DNA of 64,000 nucleotides, from assembly GCF_018494035.1 (NCBI RefSeq), contig NZ_JABBFO010000005.1:1-64000 (forward strand), given 5' to 3'. The notes beneath the pieces were generated by a model. The model was not told the origin of the DNA. It saw only the letters and a list, made by a program, of their open reading frames with translations, and did not search any database. Below, one piece after another: positions 17,067 through 27,005 of the stretch; position 1 is the first letter of the stretch; each line of letters starts with the position of its first letter. The stretch is from Rosenbergiella australiborealis (lineage in GTDB: Bacteria; Pseudomonadota; Gammaproteobacteria; Enterobacterales; Enterobacteriaceae). The position numbers were made by a program, and so were the translations under genes.

Positions 17067-17142
17067 TGGTGCCCGAACTCGGAATCGAACCAAGGACACG
17101 GGGATTTTCAATCCCCTGCTCTACCGACTGAGCTATTCGGGC
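17067..17142 (-). tRNA. tRNA-Phe (GAA), with encoded CCA
   Basis: 76 nucleotides. The minus strand begins GCCCGAATAGCTCAGTCGG and ends TTCGGGCACCA; acceptor stem GCCCGAA/TTCGGGC is perfect, the anticodon loop TTGAAAA gives GAA, and the T-loop TTCGATT is standard. Its last 15 bases serve as the attachment core shared with 9005-9019, so insertion leaves the tRNA intact. Confidence 0.97.
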
Positions 17143-17626
17143 AACGGGGCGTATTAAACTGGATTAGCGTCACTTCGTCAATGAAAAATCTTCACCGGAT
17201 CGTTCGTACGCCTATTTTTTCTGCAAAGCGTCGGTATTTCACTCAAACCACCGTCTGGGTAGCTTCTCAGGGCCTTACCACCGTAGCTCTTGGCGTTGAA
17301 TTACGACAGGTTGATGGGATTTCTATTGGCACTAGAACAAGCATCCCCTGCTCGTTATCTGCCTTGGCTTATGTCGGAGATCTCTTCATTCACTATCCGC
17401 CAGTCCCTAACCTCTGCCTAATACACTAAGTATCATTAATAATAAGTTTGAGCCACTAAGCGTCGTAAGTAAGTTAGTCATCCTCATTATCCTACTCTGT
17501 ATTAAAATCAGCCTTAGACACCTCGTCGCGACGCGTTGAAACACCGAGGTTTTCAGACTTACCCATAGCAAAAAGCCCTGCTTTACAGCAAGGCTTTATG
17601 AATAGGAATAAAGTATTCAACCTATC
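17143..17626. other. Spacer between tRNA-Phe and the PBP2 gene
   Basis: About 480 bases with no supported gene; an 82-codon plus-strand frame at 17181-17429 has no recognisable features. The tRNA-Phe promoter must lie just right of 17142. A terminator for the PBP2 gene is listed separately. Confidence 0.5.
17571..17599 (-). terminator. Terminator after the PBP2 gene
   Basis: On the minus strand AAAGCC-TTGCTG / CAGGGCTTT pairs around a short loop and ends in TTTTT; it lies about 30 bases past the PBP2 stop codon. Confidence 0.7.
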
Positions 17627-19603
17627 TTAATGCGTCGTTTCCGGCTTCGGCGCTGGACTCGCTACAGGAGCCGTTGGCGTCGCCAAAATAGCTCCTGGAT
17701 GCGCACTTTCCACCGGTAGCATCGCTGGGATGCCTTCGCCTGGTGTTAGACTGTTATCCGATTGGTTGGGAAGCATAATATGATCAAGGATTTTCCTCAT
17801 CACCGGTGCTGCAACCACCCCATCACTTCCGCCATTTTCTAAGATTAAAGTGACAGCCACCTTAGGATCATCAAAAGGAGCAAATGCCGTGTAAAAGATA
17901 TGGTCACGTAGCCGAACCGGAATCATTTTCGCGTTATATACCTGGTTTTGACGCAGGCTAAATACCTGCGAGGTCCCACTTTTTGCAGCAATCCCGTAAG
18001 GAGCGGTATGGAAATACTTATACCCCGTACCATTAGGCGCATTGGCCATACCAAACATTGCTCGGCGCACTAATGCCCAGTAAGGGGAGTCCGCTGTGCC
18101 GACTTGCGTAAACGTTTCAGGCGCTTTGTAGGGTTCAACTTGATTACCGAGTTGCTCTTTCTGCAATAAATGCGGAATCAACACCTTCCCATTATTTAAC
18201 AAGGTAACAAGCGCTTTCTCCATCTGAATAGGGGTGGCTATCCAATAACCTTGCCCGATCCCTACGGAAATAGTATCCCCTTGGTACCAGGCTTTTTTCC
18301 GCGCCTTAAGTTTCCATTCACGACTAGGTAACAGGCCGCGATACTCTTCATTTAAGTCAATGCCGGATAATTTGCCATAGCCAAATTGGCTAAGCATATG
18401 ATGGATCCGATCGATACCCATCATGTAGGCGACTTGGTAGAAAAAGGTATCGGCTGATTCTTCGATCGCTCGCGTCACATTCAACATCCCATGACCGGTC
18501 TTTTTCCAGTCACGATAACGACGGTCCGTTCCCGGAAGCGTCCAGGTCGGTGCGCCAAAGAAGCTGGTTTGCGGAGTGATCACATTATTTAAGAGGGCCG
18601 ACATCGCCATATAAGGTTTTACTGTAGAAGCCGGCGGATAGAGACCTTGTGTCACCCGGTTGATCAACGGAAGATCTTTATCTTGCAGTAACTGTTTGTA
18701 GGACTGGTAACTGATCCCCTTCACAAAAGGATTTGGATCATAGCTCGGGCTCGACACCATCGCGAGTACCGATCCATCATGGGGATCTTCAACTAGTACC
18801 GCAGCCCGCTGCCCCACTAATTGGCTTTCGATATATTGCTGTAGATGCAGGTCGAGCGTCAGCCAAATGTTTTTACCGGCGGTCGGTGGAACCTCATTGA
18901 GCACACGAATAATACGGCCGTGGTTATCAACCTCCACTTCTTGGTAGCCGGTTTTGCCATGTAGTGCCGATTCATAATAGCCTTCGATACCCTGCTTACC
19001 AATATTATGATCTGCCGCGTAGTTCTCCCCGACTCCCTCAGCGTTCAACCGCGCAGCATCACGATCGTTAATTTTAGACACATAGCCGACAACATGAGCT
19101 AATGATGCCCCGTAAGGATAAAAACGATCTTGGAATGAATTGATACTTACCCCAGGGAAGCGGTATTCATTAACAGAAAAACGCGCAATTTCCTCTTCAC
19201 TCAGCTCTTCTTTGACGATAATCGGTTTATAACGACTGGTCGCTTTTAGTCGTTTCTTAAAATCAGCGATATCATCCGGGCTTAGGTCAATAATTGGGGC
19301 GAGTTGATCCAACAATTGCTGCATGTTGGCAATATTATAGGGTGTCAGTTGTAAGTCATATTGCGTAACGTTTTGAACTAAAGGAATTCCATTACGGTCG
19401 TAAATCATCCCTCGCGTCGGCGCAATCGGGATCATTTTTATATCGTTCGCGTTCGATCGCGTTTGATAGTAAGCATGTTGCTGAATCTGTAAATGCCAGA
19501 GATTAACACCGAGAATGGTAAAACAGACGCAGACCAACCCCAGCGCCACTAGCGCCCGACGGATAAACAACTTTTCTTCAGTTTCAAAATTACGCAGATT
19601 CAT
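17627..19603 (-). CDS. mrdA: Penicillin-binding protein 2 (MrdA family), not linked to rodA
   Basis: 658 residues from the MNLRNF start (E. coli PBP2 is 633). One N-terminal membrane anchor (about 18-40), the dimerisation/pedestal domain (about 60-230; TRGMIYDRNGIPL) and a transpeptidase domain with active-site SxxK in PPASTVKP, SxN-like SAD in EESADTFFYQ and KSGTS near the C-terminus. PBP2 crosslinks peptidoglycan during elongation with RodA. In enterobacteria mrdA is normally followed by rodA (mrdB); here it stands alone at a tRNA locus, so it may be a paralogue like the PBP2SAL of Salmonella rather than the housekeeping copy. A Pro/Ala-rich tail is at the C-terminus. Confidence 0.88.
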   Translation of the reverse strand: MNLRNFETEEKLFIRRALVALGLVCVCFTILGVNLWHLQIQQHAYYQTRSNANDIKMIPIAPTRGMIYDRNGIPLVQNVTQYDLQLTPYNIANMQQLLDQLAPIIDLSPDDIADFKKRLKATSRYKPIIVKEELSEEEIARFSVNEYRFPGVSINSFQDRFYPYGASLAHVVGYVSKINDRDAARLNAEGVGENYAADHNIGKQGIEGYYESALHGKTGYQEVEVDNHGRIIRVLNEVPPTAGKNIWLTLDLHLQQYIESQLVGQRAAVLVEDPHDGSVLAMVSSPSYDPNPFVKGISYQSYKQLLQDKDLPLINRVTQGLYPPASTVKPYMAMSALLNNVITPQTSFFGAPTWTLPGTDRRYRDWKKTGHGMLNVTRAIEESADTFFYQVAYMMGIDRIHHMLSQFGYGKLSGIDLNEEYRGLLPSREWKLKARKKAWYQGDTISVGIGQGYWIATPIQMEKALVTLLNNGKVLIPHLLQKEQLGNQVEPYKAPETFTQVGTADSPYWALVRRAMFGMANAPNGTGYKYFHTAPYGIAAKSGTSQVFSLRQNQVYNAKMIPVRLRDHIFYTAFAPFDDPKVAVTLILENGGSDGVVAAPVMRKILDHIMLPNQSDNSLTPGEGIPAMLPVESAHPGAILATPTAPVASPAPKPETTH

Positions 19604-19720
19604 TGACAACAACTATTGGAGGGCCACAAAATTTTCGACGCTCTATAATAATAGGATTCGTATTTAGCGCCAGTAACATTCGCAGCTAAAAGTGAATAAA
19701 GTGTGTCATTTAATAACAAA

Positions 19721-19744
19721 GAAGAGCGCCTAAGCGCTCCTCTG
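19721..19744 (-). terminator. Terminator after deoD
   Basis: Minus strand: GGAGCGC-TTAG-GCGCTC hairpin followed by TTCTTTG, about 30 bases past the deoD stop. Confidence 0.7.
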
Positions 19745-19773
19745 TTTAATTAAAAGAGTAATGGAACAATAGG

Positions 19774-20487
19774 TTAGTCACCTAATAGTACAGATTCCAA
19801 AGCAATTTTAATCATATCATTAAAGGTCGTTTGACGTTCTTCTGAGGTTGTTTGCTCGTGAGTCCGTAAATGGTCGGAAACGGTACAGATCGCGAGTGCT
19901 TTTGCGCCAAACTCAGCCGCAACACCATAGATACCTGCAGCTTCCATTTCTACGCCCAGAATGCCATATTTTTCCATGACATCGAACATTTCCGGTTGCG
20001 GCGTATAGAATAAATCAGCGGAGAAAATATTACCGACTTTAGTTTCTACCCCAAGGGCTTTCGCTGCATTGACGGCATTGTTCACCATATCAAAATCTGC
20101 GATAGCGGCAAAATCGTGATCTTTAAAACGGGTACGGTTGACTTTCGAGTCAGTGCTAGCGCCAAGACCAATAACAACGTCACGTAGTTTGATCTGAGGC
20201 AGTACCGCACCACATGAGCCGATACGGATGATTTTTTTTACGCCATATTCAGTAATCAGCTCCTTGGTATAAATTGAGCATGATGGGATCCCCATTCCAT
20301 GCCCCATTACCGAGATTCTGCGCCCTTTATAAGTTCCGGTATAACCAAGCATACCCCGTACGTTGTTGACTTCTACCGCGTCATCTAGGAAGTTTTCTGC
20401 GATAAACTTCGCACGAAGCGGGTCACCGGGCATCAAGACAACGTCAGCAAAGTCACCCATTTCTGCATTAATATGAGGAGTAGCCAT
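19774..20487 (-). CDS. deoD: DeoD, purine nucleoside phosphorylase
   Basis: 237 residues (E. coli 239). Phosphorolysis of purine (deoxy)nucleosides to base and (deoxy)ribose 1-phosphate in the cytosol. Family features: [19 protein letters not shown] start, MPGDPLRAK phosphate-binding region, [16 protein letters not shown] (ribose binding) and the catalytic Asp in [10 protein letters not shown]. Last gene of deoC-deoB-deoD, a short spacer after deoB. Its product feeds DeoB. Confidence 0.97.
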   Translation of the reverse strand: MATPHINAEMGDFADVVLMPGDPLRAKFIAENFLDDAVEVNNVRGMLGYTGTYKGRRISVMGHGMGIPSCSIYTKELITEYGVKKIIRIGSCGAVLPQIKLRDVVIGLGASTDSKVNRTRFKDHDFAAIADFDMVNNAVNAAKALGVETKVGNIFSADLFYTPQPEMFDVMEKYGILGVEMEAAGIYGVAAEFGAKALAICTVSDHLRTHEQTTSEERQTTFNDMIKIALESVLLGD

Positions 20488-20541
20488 GTTTACATTTTCC
20501 TTCTTTTTCGAGGCGGTGACTTATGCACCGCCTTATCATTA

Positions 20542-21762
20542 TTAAAATAGTGCTTTGCCGTATTGCATCGGCGCTAGCTCAAAATATTTCGCCAACGTCT
20601 GTCCGATATCGGCAAAGGTTTCACGCTGACCTAATGAACCTGGCTTAATACTTGGCCCATAGAGTAAAACGGGAATATGCTCGCGCGTATGATCAGTACC
20701 TGCCCAAGTCGGGTCACAACCGTGGTCAGCCGTTAGGATCAATATATCACCCTCTTTTACCTCAGCCATTAATTCAGGCAGGCGACGATCGAATAATTCT
20801 AAGCCACCTGCATAACCGGCAACATCTCGACGATGCCCCCAGCTCGAATCAAAATCAACAAAGTTGGTGAACACGATACTGTTATTAGGTGCTTGCTGCA
20901 TCTCGCGAATTGTTGCGTCAAACAATGCGTCTAAGCCCGTGGCTTTCACTTTTTTAGTGATGCCTTGCTCTGCATAAATATCGGCAATTTTTCCTACCGA
21001 AATCACTGCACCGCCCGCTTCTTTTAGCTTCGCTAATACGGTCGGAGATGGCGGTTCGACGGCTAAATCATGGCGGTTACCTGTTCGCTCAAAATGTCCG
21101 GCTTTATCGCCAACAAAAGGACGAGCGATAACACGACCAATGTTATATCCCCCTTCCGTCAGGGCTTTACGGGTAATTTCACATAACTCATACAACCGTT
21201 CAAGACCAAAGGTTTCTTCATGGCAGGCGATTTGAAAAACAGAATCCGCTGAAGTGTAGAAAATCGGTTTTCCCGAACGCATATGTTCTTCTCCCAAGGC
21301 ATCTAAGATGACCGTCCCTGAGGAGTGGCAATTACCGAGATAGCCAGGAAGTTGTGCTTTTTCAACTAATAATGCTAAAAGCGATTCAGGAAAAGAGTTT
21401 TCCTTCTCTGGGAAATAACCCCAGTCAAAAAGGACAGGTACACCCGCAATTTCCCAATGTCCTGAAGGGGTGTCTTTTCCAGATGAGAGCTCTTGCGCGC
21501 TGGCGTAAGCACCGATCACTTCGGCATCGCTATCCATGCCTGCTGCAATTTTACCCGTTGAAAGCTCTGCGGCTTTGACAAGACCCAGTGCCGTTAAATT
21601 GGGTAGATCTAGCGGCCCTTTACGACCTTGATCGGCTAAGCCTTGCGCACAGGCTTGAGCAATATGGCCAAAGGTATCTGATCCTTTGTCACCAAATTTT
21701 TCTGCATCATGGCTGGCGCCAATTCCGAATGAATCGAGAACCATTACAAAGGCACGTTTCAT
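20542..21762 (-). CDS. deoB: DeoB, phosphopentomutase
   Basis: 406 residues from [17 protein letters not shown] (E. coli 407); the longer upstream frame was rejected because this start matches the family and has a GGAG site. Alkaline-phosphatase-superfamily enzyme converting (deoxy)ribose 1-phosphate to 5-phosphate; metal ligands sit in [17 protein letters not shown] and TADHGCDPT. It links DeoD to DeoC. In E. coli deoA lies between deoC and deoB; here only a short spacer separates them. Confidence 0.97.
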   Translation of the reverse strand: MKRAFVMVLDSFGIGASHDAEKFGDKGSDTFGHIAQACAQGLADQGRKGPLDLPNLTALGLVKAAELSTGKIAAGMDSDAEVIGAYASAQELSSGKDTPSGHWEIAGVPVLFDWGYFPEKENSFPESLLALLVEKAQLPGYLGNCHSSGTVILDALGEEHMRSGKPIFYTSADSVFQIACHEETFGLERLYELCEITRKALTEGGYNIGRVIARPFVGDKAGHFERTGNRHDLAVEPPSPTVLAKLKEAGGAVISVGKIADIYAEQGITKKVKATGLDALFDATIREMQQAPNNSIVFTNFVDFDSSWGHRRDVAGYAGGLELFDRRLPELMAEVKEGDILILTADHGCDPTWAGTDHTREHIPVLLYGPSIKPGSLGQRETFADIGQTLAKYFELAPMQYGKALF

Positions 21763-21837
21763 ACTCATCTCCTTAATAAGGCTATTGAGATAAAAATTAT
21801 CGATCAGGCCAGTATGCACTGATTAATAATAAGAGTC

Positions 21838-22617
21838 TCAATATTTCGCTTGTAGATCCTGCTCGCCGTGGCCACAACTTGCGAGTAAATTCCCTAATAG
21901 CCCCGAGGCGCCAAAACGGAAGTGTCGTTTATCCACCCAATCCGGGCCGACAATATCAGCGGCTAACGCCAAATACGCGGCGGCATCTTCCATCGTTTTC
22001 ACGCCACCGGCCGCTTTAAAACCAACTTCATTTACTTTATTTTTATCACGGATCACTTCAAGCATGATGCGCGCGGCCTCAAGGGTCGCATTAACAGGGA
22101 CTTTCCCCGTTGAGGTTTTTATAAAGTCGGCACCTGCGTCAATAGCGAGCTCGCTAGCTTGGCGAATCAGGCTAGGTTCTTTGAGTTCACCACTTTCGAT
22201 AATCACTTTTAGCAGTACGTTACTCAGCGCACAGACGGCTTTACATTCACGGACTAATTCAAAGCCAACCTCGCTGTTTCCTTCACGTAATGCGCGCCAA
22301 GGAAAAACAACATCAACCTCGTCTGCACCGCTCGCAATGGCTGCGCGAGTTTCCGCGACCGCAACCGTGATGTCTGCATTTCCATGTGGAAAATTAGCGA
22401 CTGTGGCGATCTTAATTTCAGGAGTGTCTTGTGACTGTAAGGCTTCACGGGCTGCTGCAATAAATTGTGGGTAAATGCAAACCGCAGCAGTGTTTCCCAT
22501 TACGGTTTTAGCCTGCTGACACAAGGTTTTGACCTTTTGTTCAGTGTCATCGTCATTTAGGGAGGTTAAGTCCATTAGTCCCAAGGCTTGGGTCGCTACC
22601 TGCATTACATTACTCAT
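21838..22617 (-). CDS. deoC: DeoC, deoxyribose-phosphate aldolase
   Basis: About 259 residues (E. coli 259) from the MSNVMQ start; a start three codons upstream is possible. Cleaves 2-deoxyribose 5-phosphate to glyceraldehyde 3-phosphate and acetaldehyde. The Schiff-base Lys is in DFIKTSTGK and the second Lys in [12 protein letters not shown] is also conserved. First gene of the deo operon; DeoR/CytR sites would be in the 90 bases upstream, but I could not define them. Confidence 0.96.
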   Translation of the reverse strand: MSNVMQVATQALGLMDLTSLNDDDTEQKVKTLCQQAKTVMGNTAAVCIYPQFIAAAREALQSQDTPEIKIATVANFPHGNADITVAVAETRAAIASGADEVDVVFPWRALREGNSEVGFELVRECKAVCALSNVLLKVIIESGELKEPSLIRQASELAIDAGADFIKTSTGKVPVNATLEAARIMLEVIRDKNKVNEVGFKAAGGVKTMEDAAAYLALAADIVGPDWVDKRHFRFGASGLLGNLLASCGHGEQDLQAKY

Positions 22618-22712
22618 CTCTATCACTCAATCTTTGTGTTTTACCAATTATACCCAATTGTTCACTATCGCGTAGAAGGTATTCACGATAAGTGATATAG
22701 GTGACGGCATAA

Positions 22713-23504
22713 TTACGTTAATTCTGCGGTTAATTGGGGAAAAAGCCGCAGACTATTTTGCCACATGACTGCCATCACCTCTTCAACCGGTTGCCCTCTG
22801 AGTGTTGCCAGTGCTTGGCATACCTGCACGACACGCTCAGGTCGATTCGCTGTACCTTGATACCCGTAAAGCGGCATATCTGGGGCATCAGTTTCTAATA
22901 CTAAGAACTCAATAGGCACACGGGCCAAAGCCTCTCGGGTTTTGTTCGCCCGTGGGTAGGTAATACTTCCCCCTACCCCAAGATAAAATCCCAAGTCGAT
23001 AAAACGTTTAGCCTGTTGATAACTTCCAGTGAATCCGTGAATCACTCCTGTGGCGGGGAGAGAACTTTCTTTCAGTAAGCGCGAGAGAGGATCGTGGCTT
23101 TTACGAGAGTGTAGAATTACCGGTAAACGGTATGCTTTCGCTAATTGCAGTTGTGCCGATAACAGTGCCCATTGGCGAGACGCTAGCGCAGTGAGCTGGG
23201 GTGTATAAAAATCAACGCCAATTTCACCTATAGCGATCACTTGATTGCCGCTGCTTAAGGCGTTTTCCAGTTGGATAAGATCGTTATCATGATGCTCGGA
23301 TATCCACAGTGGATGCAGTCCGAGCGCCACAAAAAGCTCAGCATGCTGTCGAGACAATGCTAGCAGAGCCGAAAAGTCTGTCGCTTTCGTCGCGGGAATA
23401 ATCACCGCACTCAGGTTGGATTCTCGAAGTTGATGCAAGCTTTGAGCAAGATTGTCGCTGAAGACGGGAAAATTGAAATGGCAGTGAGTATCGATATATC
23501 TCAT
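22713..23504 (-). CDS. yjjV: YjjV, TatD-family metal-dependent hydrolase
   Basis: 263 residues (E. coli YjjV 259). TatD-type TIM-barrel hydrolase: metal ligands in YIDTHCHF at the N-terminus, AIGEIGVDF, VILHSR, GVIHGFTG and LETDAPDMP. Members are deoxyribonuclease-like or deacylase-like enzymes; the substrate of YjjV is not firmly established. It is linked to deoC as in E. coli, although yjjU, yjjW and yjjI are not present in between here. Confidence 0.93.
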   Translation of the reverse strand: MRYIDTHCHFNFPVFSDNLAQSLHQLRESNLSAVIIPATKATDFSALLALSRQHAELFVALGLHPLWISEHHDNDLIQLENALSSGNQVIAIGEIGVDFYTPQLTALASRQWALLSAQLQLAKAYRLPVILHSRKSHDPLSRLLKESSLPATGVIHGFTGSYQQAKRFIDLGFYLGVGGSITYPRANKTREALARVPIEFLVLETDAPDMPLYGYQGTANRPERVVQVCQALATLRGQPVEEVMAVMWQNSLRLFPQLTAELT

Positions 23505-23554
23505 AGTCGTTGATAGTGTGCCAGCGTCCCTGCTAGCGACGTTTTTAATAAAGG

Positions 23555-23716
23555 TTATAACCTTTTACGCCCAGTAAAAAGGCTGATCAAGAATAAAATA
23601 ATACCGACCACGAAAACAATTTTTGCGGCCCAAGCCGCCGTGCCAGCTAAAGAGCCAAAACCAAGTGCAGCGGCAATTAGCGCTATAACGAGAAAGATAA
23701 TTCCCCAACGAAACAT
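23555..23716 (-). CDS. ytjA: YtjA, DUF1328 small membrane protein
   Basis: 53 residues, exactly the E. coli YtjA length: [20 protein letters not shown], then [15 protein letters not shown] and a C-terminal GRKRL. Two membrane segments (about 5-22 and 29-47) joined by a short loop. Function unknown; DUF1328 proteins are small inner-membrane proteins often linked to osmY. It has a good AAGGAG site upstream. Confidence 0.93.
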   Translation of the reverse strand: MFRWGIIFLVIALIAAALGFGSLAGTAAWAAKIVFVVGIILFLISLFTGRKRL

Positions 23717-23779
23717 AAGTACACTCCTTATCTATATGTCACTGCCTATGATTAGTGACTCGCCTCTGTATCAAAGAGA

Positions 23780-24361
23780 TTAGTGCGGCACCTTCAACTC
23801 ATTATTGACCTTGAGTACACCTGAGATCTCTTCCACTAACTTTTCAACCTGTTGCTTTTCTGATTGACTCGGAACCGTACCCGTTAAGAAAACTTCACCA
23901 TGCCGTGTCGCGACGTGAACGTCACGAGTATTAATCTGTTTGTCTGCAAAAAGACGCATCATCGCTTCACTGGTCGTTGCGACATCACTGGCGTAAACTC
24001 TGACTGAATTTTCGTGTGAACGACGTACTCGCACCCGATTATCCAATTGTTTCACCCCTGCGATTTTTGGAACCTGCACACTGATAAGATTTTTCTCCTG
24101 CCAATCAGGAACAAAACCACTCACCGTTACCTGTCCCTGCTCTGTCTTCACGGACAATGACGAAACATGGATCTTTTTGTTGTCCAAAATAGCCGCTTTA
24201 ACCTTTGCAGTAACCGTTGTATCACTCAGAAAACCATCAACATGGTCGACAGATTGGCTGACGAGTGAAGGATTCTGTTGTGCAGCCACTTTTAAGCTAT
24301 CCAGTACACCCAAACTGAGCAGAATAATTGCCACAGTGTTAATAATTAATTTTGCTTTCAT
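23780..24361 (-). CDS. osmY: OsmY, periplasmic BON-domain protein
   Basis: 193 residues (E. coli 201). Signal peptide at 1-27 (hydrophobic 7-23, cleaved near KVAAQ), then two BON domains (about 45-115 and 120-190), each with the pattern of a conserved Gly after a hydrophobic strand (GQVTVSGFV, GEVFLTGTV). OsmY is induced by hyperosmotic stress and stationary phase through RpoS in E. coli and acts as a periplasmic chaperone. The neighbours ytjA and prfC match the E. coli order. Confidence 0.93.
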   Translation of the reverse strand: MKAKLIINTVAIILLSLGVLDSLKVAAQQNPSLVSQSVDHVDGFLSDTTVTAKVKAAILDNKKIHVSSLSVKTEQGQVTVSGFVPDWQEKNLISVQVPKIAGVKQLDNRVRVRRSHENSVRVYASDVATTSEAMMRLFADKQINTRDVHVATRHGEVFLTGTVPSQSEKQQVEKLVEEISGVLKVNNELKVPH

Positions 24362-24493
24362 AACGTGTTTTCTCAGAAACGTGAGATCGAACCCTTGGCT
24401 GAGAAAGTCGCTTTCTTTTGTTCAATCATTACAATAATAATGATAGACGAGATTACGCATCGCGTAGCGTTTTAGGATTTAACTTACTGGAAG

Positions 24494-24524
24494 TGAAAAA
24501 AGCCCATCTTTTGACGATGGGCTA
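24494..24524 (-). terminator. Terminator after prfC
   Basis: Minus strand: TAGCCCATCG / GATGGGCTT hairpin followed by TTTTTCA, 10 bases beyond the prfC stop. Confidence 0.8.
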
Positions 24525-24533
24525 GGCAAAAAA

Positions 24534-26123
24534 TTAATGCTCGCGAGTTTTACGGAAGCGAACGTCAGGGTAACGTTCTTGAGTGATAGAGAGATTAACC
24601 ATTGTCGGAGCGATATAAGTCAGATTGTCGCCGCCATCTAGCGCAAGGTTAACTTCATTTTTACGTTGGAATTCGTCGAATTTTTTTACATCATTGCAAT
24701 CAACCCAACGGGCCGTTGACACATTCACCGACTCGTAAATCGCTTCGACGTTATACTCAGATTTTAAGCGTGCGACCACCACATCAAACTGCAGTACACC
24801 AACCGCCCCAACAATTAAGTCGTTATTGCTAATCGGACGGAATACTTGCACCGCACCTTCTTCGGAAAGTTGAACCAATCCTTTAAGAAGCTGCTTTTGT
24901 TTTAAAGGATCGCGCAGACGAATACGGCGGAAAAGTTCAGGGGCAAAGTTAGGAATGCCGGTGAACTTCATCTTTTCACCTTGGGTAAAAGAGTCACCAA
25001 TCTGAATCGTACCGTGGTTATGTAACCCGATAATATCGCCGGGCCACGCCTCTTCAACATGTGCACGGTCACCCGCCATAAAGGTCAACGCATCAGAAAT
25101 CACCACATCTTTGCCGGTGCGGACTTGGTACATCTTCATTCCCTTCTCGTATTTACCAGAAACAATACGCATAAAGGCAACACGGTCACGGTGCTTAGGG
25201 TCCATATTCGCTTGGATTTTAAAGACAAACCCCGTAAATTTCTCTTCACCCGCTATAACCTGACGTTGGTCAGTAGCTCGTGGCATGGGAGAAGGTGCCC
25301 ACTCGACCAAACCGTCTAGCATATGATCAACACCAAAGTTCCCCAATGCTGTACCGAAGAAGACTGGGCTTAATTTACCTTGTAAAAAGAGTTCACGATC
25401 GAACTCATGGGAAGCACCTTGAACTAACTCTAATTCATCACGCAGCTGCCCTGCTAACTCTTCACCGATAGCTTGGTCAACGTCTGGGTTATTCAACCCT
25501 TTAATTTTACGGACTTCTTGGATGGTATGACCTTTACCAGATTGATAGAGAATAACTTCATCATCATAGAGGTGATAAACCCCTTTGAATAACTTGCCAC
25601 AGCCAATTGGCCAAGTGATCGGCGCACAGGCAATTTTTAATTCACTTTCAACTTCATCAAGTAGCTCCATCGGATCGCGGATGTCACGGTCTAACTTGTT
25701 CATAAAAGTGATAATCGGCGTATCCCGCAAGCGCGTAACTTCCATTAGCTTACGGGTACGATCTTCAACCCCTTTGGCCGCATCAATCACCATCAAGCAG
25801 CAGTCAACCGCGGTCAGGGTACGATACGTATCTTCCGAGAAGTCTTCATGTCCAGGGGTATCGAGTAAGTTAACCAGCTTATCGTGATAGGGAAACTGCA
25901 TCACAGAGGTCGTTATAGAGATTCCCCTCTGTTTTTCCATCTCCATCCAGTCAGATTTTGCGTGTTGATTTGAACCACGTCCTTTAACTGTCCCCGCTGT
26001 CTGAATAGCCTGCCCGAAAAGAAGGACTTTTTCAGTGATAGTGGTTTTACCTGCATCGGGGTGAGAAATGATGGCGAAAGTGCGCCGGAGGGCGACTTCT
26101 TGCAGAAGGCGTTCTATAGACAT
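24534..26123 (-). CDS. prfC: PrfC, peptide chain release factor 3 (RF3)
   Basis: 529 residues, the same as E. coli RF3. Translational GTPase that recycles RF1/RF2 from the ribosome after termination. G1 SHPDAGKTT at 20-28, switch [18 protein letters not shown]4 NKLDRD, then the beta-barrel domain II and domain III. Near the C-terminus are GVLQFDVV and the WVDC motif. Single-gene transcript upstream of osmY. Confidence 0.97.
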   Translation of the reverse strand: MSIERLLQEVALRRTFAIISHPDAGKTTITEKVLLFGQAIQTAGTVKGRGSNQHAKSDWMEMEKQRGISITTSVMQFPYHDKLVNLLDTPGHEDFSEDTYRTLTAVDCCLMVIDAAKGVEDRTRKLMEVTRLRDTPIITFMNKLDRDIRDPMELLDEVESELKIACAPITWPIGCGKLFKGVYHLYDDEVILYQSGKGHTIQEVRKIKGLNNPDVDQAIGEELAGQLRDELELVQGASHEFDRELFLQGKLSPVFFGTALGNFGVDHMLDGLVEWAPSPMPRATDQRQVIAGEEKFTGFVFKIQANMDPKHRDRVAFMRIVSGKYEKGMKMYQVRTGKDVVISDALTFMAGDRAHVEEAWPGDIIGLHNHGTIQIGDSFTQGEKMKFTGIPNFAPELFRRIRLRDPLKQKQLLKGLVQLSEEGAVQVFRPISNNDLIVGAVGVLQFDVVVARLKSEYNVEAIYESVNVSTARWVDCNDVKKFDEFQRKNEVNLALDGGDNLTYIAPTMVNLSITQERYPDVRFRKTREH

Positions 26124-26444
26124 GCTGTTATCTTAATTTCCTGACGTTGCGAGCACTTAAGCTACTCGTTAAATACAATTGCCGCTAGTTTACACGATTT
26201 CGCTATTTTTCGATATTCCCCAATCACCCCCTCATTGATAAAAACACTCGCCATTGAGGGGGCAATACTCAACGCAGAACAGAAACTAAGAATGATTAAC
26301 AATTACATTCAATAGATGGAATGATTTCTATTATTAAATAATTGATTTAACTAGACTTATTAAAAAACTTCACTTTATTTGCTCGGCTATCTCGCGTATG
26401 ATTATTGACCATAAATGACCGATTATCTTTCTGGGGAAATAATT
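26124..26444. other. Divergent intergenic region prfC / ftnA
   Basis: 320 bases holding promoters for both genes. The part at 26280-26400 is AT-rich. No gene seen, and no clear Fur-type site. Confidence 0.5.
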
Positions 26445-26963
26445 ATGCTGACACCTGATATGGTTTCTCGCTTAAACGAGCAACTCAATCTCGAATTTTA
26501 TTCTGCTAACCTTTATTTGCAAATGAGTGCATGGTGCAGCGATAAAGGCTTAGAGGGCGCTGCCTCTTTTTTACGTTCACATTCACGTGAAGAAATGGAC
26601 CATATGCAGCGTTTATTTAATTATCTTAGTGATGCAGGGGCATTACCGGTACTGGGTACCATTGAAGCGCCTCCTGTGACTTTCGAGTCGGTCACTGACG
26701 TGTTCACCTTAACTTACCGCCATGAGCAACTGATTACGCAGAAAATCAATGAACTTGCTCATGCGGCTATGACGTCGCAAGACTACTCAACCTTTAATTT
26801 CCTGCAATGGTATGTGGCTGAGCAGCACGAAGAAGAGAAGTTGTTTAAAACGGTACTCGATAAATTGGGAATGCTGGAGAACAGCTCTAATGGCTTGTTC
26901 TTGATCGATAAAGACTTAGCGACAATGAATACTGAGTCCCATACCAACAATCCTCATAACTAA
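26445..26963 (+). CDS. ftnA: FtnA, non-haem ferritin
   Basis: 172 residues from [18 protein letters not shown]; a start 10 codons upstream lacks family support. The ferritin four-helix bundle stores iron as a 24-mer. Ferroxidase ligands are in [18 protein letters not shown] (ExxH) and [27 protein letters not shown] is nearly identical to E. coli FtnA. A short extension ([11 protein letters not shown]) ends the protein. It is monocistronic. Confidence 0.96.
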   Translation: MLTPDMVSRLNEQLNLEFYSANLYLQMSAWCSDKGLEGAASFLRSHSREEMDHMQRLFNYLSDAGALPVLGTIEAPPVTFESVTDVFTLTYRHEQLITQKINELAHAAMTSQDYSTFNFLQWYVAEQHEEEKLFKTVLDKLGMLENSSNGLFLIDKDLATMNTESHTNNPHN

Positions 26964-27005
26964 TTGAATGGTCGCGGATGCTGTTCTTCATCCGCGACGA
27001 CTGCT

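Larger units (their letters stand above)
9005..17081. mobile_element. Decayed integrative mobilizable element (MOBQ) in tRNA-Phe
   Basis: Bounded by two 15-bp tRNA-Phe-derived direct repeats and far more AT-rich than either flank. From the tRNA inward it carries a complete tyrosine integrase, an intact-looking restriction-modification pair, small mobilization-gene remnants, an RSF1010-like oriT, a MOBQ relaxase pseudogene, an exonuclease pseudogene and a gene-free stretch with a stem-loop-rich block. There are no conjugation or mating-pore genes, so when functional it would have been mobilized by a helper. Excision may still be possible; mobilization by its own relaxase is not expected. Confidence 0.75.

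Noticed and set aside
17181..17429. 82-codon plus-strand frame between tRNA-Phe and PBP2
   Set aside because: No family signature, weak start context, and the interval is a normal promoter/terminator spacer.
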